A DNA stretch of 64,000 nt from Streptomyces sp. NBC_01298 (GCF_035978755.1 NZ_CP108414.1:2232001-2296000); one strand, 5' to 3'. Shown: positions 41,915 through 53,700, counted from the first letter of the stretch. Translations and numbers: made by a program. Notes: a model not told the origin generated them from the sequence alone.

Positions 41915-42874
41915 TCAGGACGGGACGCGCCATGTGCTCAGGCGGCGTTCGATCGTGACGAGGATCTGGTTGAAGGCGAGGCCGATCGCGGAGATCGTGA
42001 CGATGCCCGCGTACATCTGCGGGATCGCGAAGTTGAACTGCGAGGCGTTGATCAGGTAGCCGAGGCCCGCCTTCGCGCCGATCATCTCGGCCGCGACCAG
42101 GACCAGGATGGAGACGGCCCCGGCCAGCCGGATGCCCGTGAAGATGACCGGCACCGACGCCGGCAAGATCACCTTCTGGAAGAGCTTCGGCGTGGACAGG
42201 TCCATCGAGCGCGCCAGTTTCACCAGGGTCGGATCGGCGTTGCCCACGGCGCTGATGGTGTTCAGCAGGATCGGCCAGACGCAGGCGTAGACGACGATCG
42301 AGACCTTCGAGGTCTCCCCGATGCCCAGCAGCAGGACGAACACCGGCAGCAGCGCGAGCGCCGCCGTGTTGCGGAACACCTCCAGCAGCGGCCCCAGCAG
42401 CGCCGCCACCGGCCGGTACCAGCCGATCAGCAGCCCGAGCGGGACCGCGACGGCCACCGCGATGCCGAATCCGCCGAAGGAGCGGGCCAGGCTCGCCTTG
42501 CTGTGCTCCGCGAGCTGCCCGTTGCCCAGCAGCTCCCACCAGGCCTTGGCGACCTCGCTCACCGGAGGCAGGAACGTCGCGTCGACCAGTCCCAGCCGCG
42601 GCGCCGCCTCCCACAGTCCCAGCAGCGCCAGGATCGCCGCCGACCGCAGGGCCACCGCCCGCAGCACCCGCAGGCCGCGCAGGGCCACGGCCGCGGCCGG
42701 CGACCGTACGGGGGCCCGCGCGGGGGTCCGTACCGCCGCGGGCGCGAGGTCCCGTACGGCTGTCGCCGCCGCTTCCGCCTCGACGCCCGTCTCGACGTCC
42801 GTCTTGACGTCCGTCTTGACGTCCGTCTTGACGCCCGGTTCCGCCTCTACCGCTGCTTCCACCGTCGTGCTCAT
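41915..42874 (-). CDS. ssuC: ABC transporter permease, sulfonate/taurine type
   Basis: 319 residues. About 80 residues of disordered N-terminus (including three VKTD repeats encoded by a 12-bp tandem repeat near 42794-42831) precede six transmembrane segments. The EAA-like loop of BPD permeases is seen as NTISAVGNADPTLVKLARSMDLS. The sequence matches SsuC/TauC-type permeases that import alkanesulfonates. The ATG overlaps the stop of the ATPase gene. Confidence 0.86.
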   Translation of the reverse strand: MSTTVEAAVEAEPGVKTDVKTDVKTDVETGVEAEAAATAVRDLAPAAVRTPARAPVRSPAAAVALRGLRVLRAVALRSAAILALLGLWEAAPRLGLVDATFLPPVSEVAKAWWELLGNGQLAEHSKASLARSFGGFGIAVAVAVPLGLLIGWYRPVAALLGPLLEVFRNTAALALLPVFVLLLGIGETSKVSIVVYACVWPILLNTISAVGNADPTLVKLARSMDLSTPKLFQKVILPASVPVIFTGIRLAGAVSILVLVAAEMIGAKAGLGYLINASQFNFAIPQMYAGIVTISAIGLAFNQILVTIERRLSTWRVPS

Positions 42875-43701
42875 ACGGCGACCTCCTCCTTCTCCAGTTG
42901 CTGGGCGCGGGCCACCTCGTCGTGGAGCAGGGTCCAGATCTCGTGGCGGTAGCGGGCGAACTCCGGGCTGGAGCGCAGGTCTTCACCCGTGGCCCCGGTG
43001 GCCCGGTCGCCGAACGACACCGGGACGACCTGCTTGACCCGGCCGGGGCGGGAGGTGATGACCGCCACCCGCTGCCCGAGGTACACGGCCTCCTCGATGC
43101 CGTGCGTGATGAACACGATCGTCTTGCCGGTGCTCTGCCAGATCCGCCGCAGTTCGTCCTGGAGGGACTCGCGGGTCTGCGCGTCGAGCGCGGCGAACGG
43201 CTCGTCCATCAGGAGCACGTCCGGGTCGTACGCGAGCGAGCGCGCGATGGCGACCCGCTGGCGCATGCCGCCGGACAGTTCGTGCGGATGCCGGTCCTCG
43301 AAGCCGGTGAGGCCGACCAGGTCCAGGAACTCGCGTGCCTTCGCCGTCCGTTGGCGGCGCGGGACGCCGGTGGCCTCCAGGCCGAACTCGATGTTGCCCA
43401 GCGCGGTGCGCCACGGCAGCAGCGCGTACTGCTGGAAGACGATGCCCCGGTCGAGCCCCGGCCCGGTGACCGGCTTGCCGTCGAGCAGGATCCGGCCGGA
43501 GGTGGGCGGGGTCAGGCCGCCGAGCAGATCCAGGAGGGTGGACTTGCCGCAGCCGCTGGGGCCCACGACGACCACGAACTCCCCCGACCCGATCTCCAGG
43601 TCGATGCCGTCGAGGGCGGTGAACTCCTCCTTGGCCCCGTTCTTGTTCTTGCCCTTCGTCGGGAAGGTCTTCGTCACGGACTCGAACACGATCTTCGCCA
43701 T
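42871..43701 (-). CDS. ssuB: ABC transporter ATP-binding protein, sulfonate/taurine type
   Basis: 276 residues. Walker A is GPSGCGKSTLL, the Q-loop region is VFQQYALLPWRTALGNI, the signature is LSGGMRQRVAIARSLA, Walker B is VLLMDEPFAALD, and the switch His is in IVFITHGIEEAV. It energises the adjacent permease. It lies 6 bp after the binding-protein gene and overlaps the permease gene. Confidence 0.92.
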   Translation of the reverse strand: MAKIVFESVTKTFPTKGKNKNGAKEEFTALDGIDLEIGSGEFVVVVGPSGCGKSTLLDLLGGLTPPTSGRILLDGKPVTGPGLDRGIVFQQYALLPWRTALGNIEFGLEATGVPRRQRTAKAREFLDLVGLTGFEDRHPHELSGGMRQRVAIARSLAYDPDVLLMDEPFAALDAQTRESLQDELRRIWQSTGKTIVFITHGIEEAVYLGQRVAVITSRPGRVKQVVPVSFGDRATGATGEDLRSSPEFARYRHEIWTLLHDEVARAQQLEKEEVAV

Positions 43702-43707
43702 GCCGGA

Positions 43708-44742
43708 TCAGCCCTTCCCGTATCCGTTGAACTCGTTGGTGTAGAGGTCGGCCGCCTTGAGCTGGTCCTTCTTGATCTCGCCGCGGTCGCCGAGCCAGTC
43801 GAGCCAGAGCTGGAACGACTTGTCCTCGACCCGGCCGCCCGTCTCGGCGACTCCGTAGGAGCGCCAGAACTGCAGGGTCGCCGTGTCCTCGTTGCGGCCG
43901 CGCTTCTTGACGATCTCCGTCATCCGCGCGATGACCTGCTCGCGCGGAGTGGTGCGGGACCACTCGATGGCCTTGGCCACGCCGGTCACGAAGGTCCGTA
44001 CGGTGTCCGGGTTCTGCTTGATGAAGCGCTCGGTCATGATGTACGTCCCGGCGCTGAACGGACCGAGCAGTTCCACATCGGTGAACAGCGGGCGGATGCC
44101 GCCGGCCGCCAGGGCCTTGTCGCGCAGGACTCCGGTGAGGACACCGACCTCGATCTGCTTCGCCCGCAGCGCCTGTTCGGTGTTGACGGGCGGAACCACG
44201 AGGGGCTCGACCTTGGCCGCGTCCGCCTTGGAGAGGCCGCCCCGGCTCAGGTAGATGTCGAGCAGGGCCTGGTAGTGGGCGCCCAGGGTGTTCATGCCGA
44301 CCTTCTTGCCGATCAGGTCGCGGGCGGAGCGGAGCGGGCTGTCCTCCAGGACGTAGTAGCCGCCGTAGGAGTACTGGTCGGAGCCGTAGGAGGAGATGAC
44401 GGCCTTGATCGGGGCCTTGGTGGCGGCGAGCTTGATGACGGCGCCGTTGAAGGCGCTGCCGAAGTGCGTCTGGCCGGTGGCCGCGGACTGGATGTCCTGG
44501 GGGCCGCTGATGGTGTTGCCGACCCAGTCCAGGGTCACGTTCCCGAGGTAGCCGAGGTCGGCGGCGAGCTCGGGGAGCGTGACCCCGCCGACGTTGCCCT
44601 GGTACTTCAGTGAGGTGATCTGCTCGCCGCCGGAGCCGCCGGTGGCGGTCGCCGTCCCGCAGCTCACCGCGGCCGCCGAGATGCCGAGCAGGGTGAGGAA
44701 CTGGCGTCGGGAGGTACGGGTGGTGGTGAAAGCTGCGGACAT
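43708..44742 (-). CDS. ssuA: ABC transporter substrate-binding lipoprotein, sulfonate type
   Basis: 344 residues. The N-terminus TSRRQFLTLLGISAAAVSCG combines a twin-arginine motif with a lipobox (AVSC), so the mature protein is probably a Tat-exported lipoprotein. The body is an NMT1/SsuA-like periplasmic-binding fold (YLGNVTLDWVGNTISGPQDIQSA, GKKVGMNTLGAHYQALLDIYL in blocks). It captures the organosulfur substrate for the SsuBC transporter. Confidence 0.87.
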   Translation of the reverse strand: MSAAFTTTRTSRRQFLTLLGISAAAVSCGTATATGGSGGEQITSLKYQGNVGGVTLPELAADLGYLGNVTLDWVGNTISGPQDIQSAATGQTHFGSAFNGAVIKLAATKAPIKAVISSYGSDQYSYGGYYVLEDSPLRSARDLIGKKVGMNTLGAHYQALLDIYLSRGGLSKADAAKVEPLVVPPVNTEQALRAKQIEVGVLTGVLRDKALAAGGIRPLFTDVELLGPFSAGTYIMTERFIKQNPDTVRTFVTGVAKAIEWSRTTPREQVIARMTEIVKKRGRNEDTATLQFWRSYGVAETGGRVEDKSFQLWLDWLGDRGEIKKDQLKAADLYTNEFNGYGKG

Positions 44743-44807
44743 CGCGATTCCTTGTCGATCCGGGTCGGGCGGGTGGGGCGGGTCGGGCGGGCGGTTCCGT
44801 ACGAAGG

Positions 44808-45365
44808 TCAGCGCGCGGTGGCGAGCGCGGCGGCCTGGGCGGCGCGCAGGGCGTCGGCGAACTCGTCGACGGCCTGGTACAGGTCCAGCTCCGCCTCGGG
44901 CCGCAGCCGGTCCGGGCCGGCCCCGCGCTCGACGGAGGAGTCCAGGACGAAGCGGCCGGCGGTGACGTGCCGGGCGCCGAGCGCGGCGAGGACCGGGCGC
45001 AGGGCGTAGTCGATGGTCAGGACATGGGCGAGGCTGCCGCCGGTGGCCAGCGGGAAGACCGTCTTCCCGGCCAGCCCGTCCTGCGGGAGCAGGTCGAGGA
45101 AGGCCTTGAGGAGTCCGGTGTACGAGGCCTTGTAGACGGGCGTCGCGATGACGATCCCGTCGGCTTCGGCGACGGCTTCGAGGGCCCGGCGGATCTCCGG
45201 CTCGCCGCGGCGTGCGGCGAGCAGATCGGCGGCGGGGAGTTCCCGGACGGCGAGCTGCGCGGTCTCGAACCCGGCGTGGTTCAGGCGGCGCAGGATGTGG
45301 TCGGCGACCACGTCGGTACGGGAGTGGACGGACGGACTGCCGGTGAGGGCGAGCAGCTTGGGCAC
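44808..45365 (-). CDS. ssuE: NADPH-dependent FMN reductase (SsuE/MsuE family)
   Basis: A 185-residue flavodoxin-fold reductase: LLALTGSPSVHSRTDVVADHIL at the N-terminus, VIATPVYKASYTGLLKAFLDLLPQ in the centre, and VFPLATGGSLAHVLTIDYALRPVLAALGA in blocks. It supplies FMNH2 to the downstream monooxygenase. The flanking gaps are G-rich with short repeats (GGGCGGGGCC type) but have no gene. Confidence 0.87.
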   Translation of the reverse strand: MPKLLALTGSPSVHSRTDVVADHILRRLNHAGFETAQLAVRELPAADLLAARRGEPEIRRALEAVAEADGIVIATPVYKASYTGLLKAFLDLLPQDGLAGKTVFPLATGGSLAHVLTIDYALRPVLAALGARHVTAGRFVLDSSVERGAGPDRLRPEAELDLYQAVDEFADALRAAQAAALATAR

Positions 45366-45472
45366 GGAGCGCTCCTTGGCTGACGGGGAGGGGCGGTGGG
45401 GTGGGACGGGTGGTTCGGGGCCGGGCGGGGCCGGGCGGGGCCGGACCGGGCCTGCCCGGCGCCGGCGCAGGC

Positions 45473-46411
45473 TCAGGCTTCGGAGGCGGAGGCTCCGGAC
45501 GCGATGCCGAAGGCCGGGTCCGGCACGGTCTCCGGGCTGATCAGCCGGGACGGGACCCCGTCGGGGCCGACCGGGACGTCTCCGTCGACCGTCACGCGGC
45601 GCAGGGTGCGCTCGTGGTCGTCGGAGTCGTCGACGCCGTAGTGCTGGGTGGCGCGGTTGTCCCAGATCGCGACCTCACCGGCCTGCCACTGCCAGCGGAC
45701 GGTGTTCTCGGGGAGCTCGATGTGGGCCTGGAAGAGGTCCTGGAGGAGGCGCGAGTCACGGCCGGTGAGCCCGTTGATCCGCTGGACGAAGTTGCCGAGC
45801 AGCAGGGTGCGTTCGCCTGTCTCGGGGTGGACCCGGACCACCGGGTGCTCGGTGAGGAACTTGGTCGAGGTGAACACCTCGCGGTACTGGGCCAGGGCCT
45901 CGGGCAGGGCGTCGGGCTTCAGGGCCGCGTAGTCGTACTCGTTGGTGTGCACGGCGCGGAGGCTGTCGGCGAGGACGCGCAGCGGCTCGGGCAGGCCGGC
46001 GTAGGCGGTGGCCGTGTTGGCCCACAGGGTGTTGCCCCCGTACGGCGGGATGGTGACGGCGCGCAGGATGGAGAAGGCGGGGTAGGCGGGGACGAAGGTG
46101 ACGTCCGTGTGCCACTGGTTGGCGCGGGCTCCGTGGTGGGAGTCGATGCCGAGCGCGTAACGCCCGTCGGCGGAGGGCACGGTGGGGTGGGCGACGGGCG
46201 CGCCGAGCAGCTCGGCGAAGGCCTCGTGCCCGTCCTCGTCGAGGTGGTCCTGACCGCGGAAGAAGACGACCTTGTGGGCGAGCAGCGCGGCCCGGATCCC
46301 GGCGACGGCCTCGGCTTCGAGCTCGCCGCCGAGGCGGACCCCACCGATCTCGGCGCCTATGCGGCCGCCGATCTTGGTGACGGTGAGGTCGGTGCGGGTG
46401 GCAGTGGACAT
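45473..46411 (-). CDS. tauD: TauD/TfdA family alpha-ketoglutarate-dependent dioxygenase
   Basis: 312 residues. The Fe(II) facial triad appears as WHTDVTF and the distal His in [10 protein letters not shown]; the 2-oxoglutarate Arg is probably in HERTLRRVT. The family releases sulfite from taurine and other sulfonates or hydrolyses sulfate esters. It is the first gene of the operon. AAGGAG lies 6 nt before ATG 46411. A longer upstream in-frame extension has no RBS and poor composition, so I reject it. Confidence 0.88.
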   Translation of the reverse strand: MSTATRTDLTVTKIGGRIGAEIGGVRLGGELEAEAVAGIRAALLAHKVVFFRGQDHLDEDGHEAFAELLGAPVAHPTVPSADGRYALGIDSHHGARANQWHTDVTFVPAYPAFSILRAVTIPPYGGNTLWANTATAYAGLPEPLRVLADSLRAVHTNEYDYAALKPDALPEALAQYREVFTSTKFLTEHPVVRVHPETGERTLLLGNFVQRINGLTGRDSRLLQDLFQAHIELPENTVRWQWQAGEVAIWDNRATQHYGVDDSDDHERTLRRVTVDGDVPVGPDGVPSRLISPETVPDPAFGIASGASASEA

Positions 46412-46759
46412 GAGAGGCTCCTTGTTTATTTCCGCAGGGGAAGAAATGAGGCAAGCGAGGACGCCGGGATCCGGCCGGGGCAAAGGGACGGAGGTGGCGT
46501 GTTCGACGGGGTGACGAGGTTCGGCGGGGCGACGAGGTTCGGCGGGCGGCGAGTTCCAACGGGCAACGGGCGGGGCCGGCGGCGGGTCAGCGACGTTCAG
46601 CCGGCAGAGTGCGCGGGTCGACGGGCAGCCGCCGTCGGCCGGCGACGGGGCGAGCGGGCAGGTAGGCGGTACTCGGATCCGATCGGCCTGAACCCGCGGC
46701 CTTGGCCACCAGCACTCCGCCGGCGGCTCGGCGCGAGTCCGTACGACCACCCGGACGAC

Positions 46760-46814
46760 GGGGCACGAGGGCCCGGCCACTCGGCAAGTCAGTGCCCCCG
46801 GAGCCCCGTGCCCC
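46760..46814 (-). promoter_or_regulatory. Candidate attenuator hairpin in the sulfur-operon leader
   Basis: A 17-bp stem (46760-46776 with 46798-46814, three mismatches, the outer 8 bp perfect) and a loop of about 21 nt. It lies between the Cys-codon-rich leader ORF and tauD. Immediately downstream of the leader stop, a run of ACTCAGGG/AAGGACTC-like repeats (46815-46868) could give alternative pairings. Confidence 0.4.
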
Positions 46815-46868
46815 AAGGACTCAGGGAGTCAAGGACCCAAGGGCTCAGGGACTCAAGGGCGCAGACGC

Positions 46869-46973
46869 TCAGGAACAGCGCGGGGCCGTACAGCGACGGC
46901 CCTGACACTCGCCCGGCGCGGTACAGAGGCCGGGGGTGTGGAGCCGCGGGGCGAGGAACTCGGTCGCGGTCAT
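46869..46973 (-). CDS. 34-codon cysteine-rich leader peptide of the sulfur operon
   Basis: The ORF encodes MTATEFLAPRLHTPGL followed by CTAPGECQGRRCTAPRCS. All four Cys codons are TGT, a codon strongly disfavoured in this genome relative to TGC. A promoter (TTGACC, 17-nt spacer, CAGTCT) ends 7 nt before the ATG, so the message is leaderless and needs no Shine-Dalgarno. The RLH element and clustered Cys resemble cysteine leader peptides upstream of actinobacterial sulfur genes. Ribosome stalling at low Cys-tRNA would be the sensing step. tauD begins 457 bp downstream. The rest of 46412-47239 holds no other credible gene. Translation is predicted, not shown. Confidence 0.55.
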   Translation of the reverse strand: MTATEFLAPRLHTPGLCTAPGECQGRRCTAPRCS

Positions 46974-46980
46974 GTCCCGG

Positions 46981-47009
46981 AGACTGCCAGCGCCCCCAGC
47001 CCCGGTCAA
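46981..47009 (-). promoter_or_regulatory. Promoter of the leader ORF and probably the sulfur operon
   Basis: On the minus strand, TTGACC at 47004-47009 and CAGTCT at 46981-46986 are separated by exactly 17 nt. The predicted start coincides with the A of the leader ATG at 46973. Confidence 0.5.
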
Positions 47010-47239
47010 CCCCGACGAGCACCCCCCACCCGCACTCCTGGCCCCCGGCACATACACACTGCGACCTGCGCTTTCACCATTTCCCCCCACTCCCGGAACG
47101 GCCGAAACCCATGGCCTGATTTCACGCCCCCGCAACGCACCCGCCACGCAGCCCCTGCCGCCATCAGCTCGCCCGCCCGCGCCGAGCGCGGCGACACGGC
47201 ATGATCGGGACCACACCCCACCCTCCGAGGAGCCCGCCC

Positions 47240-48478
47240 GTGTCCTCCACCCCCGGTGACAGCCGGGCCGTCGCCAATGCCGCCGCCGTGCTCCGTGCCG
47301 TCCTGAGCCACGGCCCCCTCGCGCGGAGCGACATCCCGCAGCTCTGCGGTCTCAGCCCGGCCGCCGTGTCCCGGCAGACCACGGCCCTGCTCCGCGCCGG
47401 CCTGCTGTGCGAACGCCCCGGACCGGAGCAGCCGCCCGCGGCAAGCGGCCCCGGGTCCGGAACCGGTGCCGGACCCGGCACCGCCACCCCCGGCACCACC
47501 CCCGGCCCCGGCCGCCCCCGCATTCCCCTCGACCTGCACACCGGACCCCTCGGCGGCCCCCTCGCCGCCGGACTGCACATCGGTGTGCCCGCCTCCACCT
47601 TCAGCCTCGTCGACCTCCGCGGCCGCGTCCTGGCCCGCCGGGCCTTCCCGCACGCGGGCCTCTCCTGCGACCGCCTGCCCGCGGCCATCGCCGCCGAGCT
47701 CGGCCGGTTCCTCCGGGACTCCCATCCCGCCGGCCGCCCCCTGCTCGGCGTCGGCGCGGCGCTCGGCGGCTGGGTCCGCCCCGCCGACGGGACCGTCGTG
47801 CGCCACGACGCCCTCGGCTGGCGCGAGCTCCCGCTCGCCGCCGAGCTCTCCGACCGCCTCGGGCTGCCCGTCTCCGTGGACAACCACGCCCGCGCCATCG
47901 CCCACGCCGAGATCCTCTTCGGCCGCCCCGAAGCCCGCTCCAGCCTCCTCCACCTCTTCATCGGCAACGTCGTCGACGCCGCCTTCGGCATCGAGGGCAC
48001 CGTGCACCAGGGCCCGGGCGCAGCCGCCGGGGACGTCGCGCACCTCCCCGTGCCCGGTTCGCGGACCCCCTGCGCGTGCGGCCGTACGGGTTGTCTCCAG
48101 GCGAGCGCCTCCGACGGAGTCATCGGCGCCGAGGCCGTGCGCCGCGGCATCGTCCCGGAGCCCTCCATCAACCTCCTGGTCGACGCCGCCGCCACCGGCG
48201 ACCCCCGCGCCGACCGGCTGCTGCGCGAACGCGCCCGTACCGTCGGCAGGGCCGCGGCCCTGCTCCTCGACGTGTTCAACCCGGCCGTCATGGTGGTCTC
48301 GGAGCTGGCCGGCATCCTCCACGAGGGCTACCTCGACGAGATCCGGGACGCGGCCGGCGCCCAGGACCGCTACGGGCGCCGGATCGTCGCCCCGCACGCG
48401 GGTCCGGCCGTACTCCCGGTAGCCTCCGCGACCGTGCTCCTCGCCCCGCTCTTTCGTGATCCCTCCCGACTCACATGA
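47240..48478 (+). CDS. ROK family transcriptional regulator/sugar kinase
   Basis: 412 residues. An N-terminal winged helix-turn-helix (AAAVLRAVLSHGPLARSDI, LSPAAVSRQTTALLRAGLL) is joined by a Gly/Pro/Thr-rich linker to a ROK domain. The ROK zinc motif is seen as PCACGRTGCLQA (about residue 277), with RPLLGVGAALGGWV before it. ROK repressors respond to sugars; the target is unknown. The start is GTG 47240 with GAGGAG 7 nt upstream. It is divergent from the sulfur operon but far from it, so a link is not assumed. Confidence 0.87.
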   Translation: MSSTPGDSRAVANAAAVLRAVLSHGPLARSDIPQLCGLSPAAVSRQTTALLRAGLLCERPGPEQPPAASGPGSGTGAGPGTATPGTTPGPGRPRIPLDLHTGPLGGPLAAGLHIGVPASTFSLVDLRGRVLARRAFPHAGLSCDRLPAAIAAELGRFLRDSHPAGRPLLGVGAALGGWVRPADGTVVRHDALGWRELPLAAELSDRLGLPVSVDNHARAIAHAEILFGRPEARSSLLHLFIGNVVDAAFGIEGTVHQGPGAAAGDVAHLPVPGSRTPCACGRTGCLQASASDGVIGAEAVRRGIVPEPSINLLVDAAATGDPRADRLLRERARTVGRAAALLLDVFNPAVMVVSELAGILHEGYLDEIRDAAGAQDRYGRRIVAPHAGPAVLPVASATVLLAPLFRDPSRLT

Positions 48479-48540
48479 GAGGGGGAGATCACATCCGGTG
48501 GTTATAGGTCGTTCACAAGGACCCCCCTACCATTCGAGCC

Positions 48541-50393
48541 ATGACGGTCCTGCCTGATGACGGGCTCTCCTTGGCCGCCGAATTCCCTGACGCGACGCAT
48601 GAGCAGTGGCAGCGCCTGGTAGAGGGCGTGCTGCGCAAGTCGGGCAAGGAAGTTTCCGGCGAGGCAGCGGAAGACGCGTTGTCCACGAAGCTCGAGGACG
48701 GGCTCACCACCCGCCCGCTGTACACCGCGCCCGAAGCCGCGCCCGACACCGGTTTTCCGGGGTTCGCGCCCTTCGTACGGGGCGGGCGCGCCGAAGGCGG
48801 CGCCGCCTCGGGCTGGGACGTGCGCCAGCGGATCGCGGGCAGTGACCCCGTACGGGTGAACGACGCGGCCCTGGCCGACCTGGAGAACGGGACCACCTCG
48901 CTGTGGCTGGCCGTCGGCGACGCCGGCCTCCCCGCCGAGGGCCTGGGCCGGGCGCTGGAGGGGGTCTACCTCGACCTCGCGCCCGTCTCCCTGGACCCCG
49001 GGGCCCAGTTCGCCGAGGCCGCCCGCGCCCTGCTCGCGCTGTACGCCGAGCGCGGGGTGGCCCCCGAGGCGGCCCACGCGTCCCTGGGCGCCGACCCGCT
49101 GGGCCACGAGGCCCGGACGGGCGAGGCGCTCGACCTGGCCGAGGCCGCCGCGCTCGCCGCGCGGACGGCCGCCTGGCCCCACGTGCGCGCCCTGACCGTC
49201 GACGCCCTGCCCTACCACGAGGCGGGCGGCAGCGCCGCCGAGGAGCTGGGGCTGTCCCTGGCCACCGGGGTCGCCTACCTGCGCGCCCTCACCGAAGCCG
49301 GTCTGAGCACCGAAGCGGCCCTCGGCGAGCTGGAGTTCCGCTACGCCGCCACCGCCGACCAGTTCCTCACCATCGCCAAGCTGCGCGCCGCCCGCCGGCT
49401 GTGGGCCCGGATCGCCGAGGCCTGCGGGGCCCCGGCGGCCGGAGCCCAGCGCCAGCACGCCGTGACCTCGCCGGTGATGATGACCCGCCGCGACCCGTGG
49501 GTGAACATGCTGCGCACCACCGTCGCCTGCATGGCGGCGGGCGTGGGCGGCGCGGACTCGGTCACCGTGCTCCCCTTCGACCAAGAGCTCGGCCTGCCCG
49601 ACGCGTTCGCGCGCCGCATCTCCCGCAACACCTCCACGATCCTGCTGGAGGAATCCCACCTGGCCCGCGTGATCGACCCGGCCGGCGGCTCGTACTACGT
49701 CGAGCGGCTCACGGACGAACTCGCCCACGCCGCCTGGGAGTTCTTCCAGACCATCGAGAAGGCGGGCGGCCAGGCCGCCGCCCTGCGCTCCGGCCTGGTG
49801 GCCGACCGCCTCGCCGCCACCTGGGCGACGCGTTCGAAGAAGCTGGCCACACGCCGCGAACCCGTCACCGGAGTCAGCGAGTTCCCGCACCTGTCCGAGA
49901 AGCCGGTCGTACGGGAGCCCGCGCCGGCCCCGCTCACCGGCGGACTGCCGCGCGTGCGGCGGGGCGAAGCGTACGAGGCCCTGCGCGCGCGCAGCGACGT
50001 ACACCTGGAGGCGACCGGGGCCCGGCCCACCGTCTTCCTGGCGGCCCTGGGCCCGGCGGCCGCGCACACCGCCCGCGCCACCTTCGCCTCGAACCTGTTC
50101 CAGGCGGGCGGCATCACCCCGGTCCACGACCCGGTGTCGGTGACCCCGGAGACGGCGGCCGCGGCCTACGCGGCGAGCGGCGCCGACGGCATGGCCGTGC
50201 TGTGCTCCAGCGACGCGCTGTACGAGGAGCAGGCCGAGGCGGTGGCCGCGGCCCTGCGCTCGGCGGGCGCGACGACCGTGTTCCTCGCGGGCAGGCCCGG
50301 CACCGCCGAGACGGCCGTGGACGAGTACGTCTTCGCCGGCTGCGACGCGATCGCCGTGCTGTCCTCCGTACTCGACCGGATGGGAGTCGCGTC

Positions 50394-50397
<4 letters not shown>
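48541..50397 (+). CDS. mutA: Methylmalonyl-CoA mutase small subunit
   Basis: A 618-residue MutA. The TIM-barrel mutase domain (about 50-430) includes [24 protein letters not shown] in blocks and [26 protein letters not shown] in blocks. The C-terminal B12-binding-like domain lacks the DxHxxG motif, as expected for the non-catalytic subunit. There is no RBS. TACCAT at 48528-48533 lies 7 nt before ATG 48541, hinting at a leaderless transcript. It works as a heterodimer with MutB in propionate/succinyl-CoA metabolism. Confidence 0.93.
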
Positions 50398-52598
<2,201 letters not shown>

Positions 52599-52606
52599 GC
52601 GCCGCC

Positions 52607-53593
52607 GTGCCGCCCCGGATCGACATCCCCGCCTACACGAAGGGCGTACTCGACGGGAAGCGCGCGTTCATCGCGCGCGCCATCACCCTCGTCGAGTCCA
52701 CCCTGCCCGCGCACCGGGCCCTGGCCCAGAGCCTGTTGACGGAACTCCTGCCCCACGCGGGGCGGGCGCGCCGGATCGGCATCAGCGGGGTCCCGGGCGT
52801 CGGGAAGTCCACCTTCATCGACGCCTTCGGCACGCTGCTGACAGGCCTCGGCCACCGGGTGGCGGTCCTGGCCGTCGACCCGTCCTCCACCCGTACGGGC
52901 GGCTCCATCCTGGGCGACAAGACCCGCATGGAACGCCTCTCCGTGGACCCCGCGGCCTTCGTCCGCCCGTCGCCCTCGGCGGGCACGCTCGGCGGGGTGG
53001 CGAAGGCGACGCGGGAATCGATCATCGTGATGGAGGCGGCGGGCTACGACGTGGTCCTGGTCGAGACGGTGGGCGTCGGCCAGTCGGAGACCACGGTCGC
53101 CGGCATGGTCGACTCCTTCCTCCTGCTCTCCCTCGCCCGCACGGGCGACGGCCTCCAGGGCATCAAGAAGGGCGTCCTGGAACTGGCCGACGTCCTCGCC
53201 GTCAACAAGGCGGACGGCCCGCACGAGCGCGACGCGAAGTCGGCGGCGCGCGAACTCTCCAGCGCCCTGCGCCTGATGCACCCGGCCGACGCCGCGTGGA
53301 CCCCGCCGGTCCTGACGTGCAGCGCCCGGGAATCCACGGGCCTGGAGGAGGTCTGGAACCGCCTGGAACAACACCGCCGACTCCTGGAAGCGGGCGGCCG
53401 CCTGGCGTCGAAGCGCGCGGCCCAGCAGGTGGAGTGGACCTGGTCGATGGTCCGCGACGAACTCCTCGAACGCCTCCGCTCGAACCCGGCGGTACGGGAC
53501 CTGGCCCCGGCCCTGGAATCAGAGGTCCGGGCGGGCACCCTGACCCCCACCCTGGCGGCGGACCGGCTGTTGGCGGCGTTCACGGACTCCTGA
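52607..53593 (+). CDS. meaB: Methylmalonyl-CoA mutase-associated GTPase MeaB
   Basis: A 328-residue G3E-type P-loop GTPase that protects and reactivates the mutase. Walker A is SGVPGVGKSTFID, then AVDPSSTRTGGSILGDKTRM, VLVETVGVGQSE and the base-specificity motif VNKADGP. It starts at GTG 8 bp after mutB. The three genes form one operon ending at the repeat/terminator region near 53.63 kb. Confidence 0.93.
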   Translation: MPPRIDIPAYTKGVLDGKRAFIARAITLVESTLPAHRALAQSLLTELLPHAGRARRIGISGVPGVGKSTFIDAFGTLLTGLGHRVAVLAVDPSSTRTGGSILGDKTRMERLSVDPAAFVRPSPSAGTLGGVAKATRESIIVMEAAGYDVVLVETVGVGQSETTVAGMVDSFLLLSLARTGDGLQGIKKGVLELADVLAVNKADGPHERDAKSAARELSSALRLMHPADAAWTPPVLTCSARESTGLEEVWNRLEQHRRLLEAGGRLASKRAAQQVEWTWSMVRDELLERLRSNPAVRDLAPALESEVRAGTLTPTLAADRLLAAFTDS

Positions 53594-53625
53594 GAGAGCA
53601 CTTGCAGCCTCGCCGGCGCTATTTT

Positions 53626-53700
53626 TAGCCCCGTCGGCGTTTGAGGCGCGGGGTCCGGGGCGGAGCCCCGGGAAACGGAGAAAGGGCGGGGCGGGGAGCA
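53626..53700 (+). terminator. Repeated 3'-end element with two hairpins
   Basis: GTCGGCGTTTGAGG at 53633-53646 is followed by the hairpin CCGGGGC-GGA-GCCCCGG and then a second one (GCGGGG, loop AGCAAG, CCCCGC). This is the third copy of the dispersed unit also found at 379-421 and 665-711, here between convergent meaB and asparaginase. Confidence 0.6.

Noticed and set aside
46412..46868. Additional genes in the 828-bp gap before the ROK regulator
   Set aside because: Frames here are Pro/Arg/Gly-rich without RBS or motifs, and short tandem repeats explain their openness. Only the 34-codon leader ORF has supporting signals.
47201..47239. ATG 47201 as start of the ROK regulator
   Set aside because: It has no RBS and adds a Pro-rich 13-residue stub, while GTG 47240 has GAGGAG at 7 nt and begins directly before the HTH.
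47240..48478. ROK gene as dedicated regulator of the sulfur operon
   Set aside because: It is divergent but ROK proteins sense sugars, and the leader ORF offers a more direct cysteine-sensing mechanism. No shared operator was seen.
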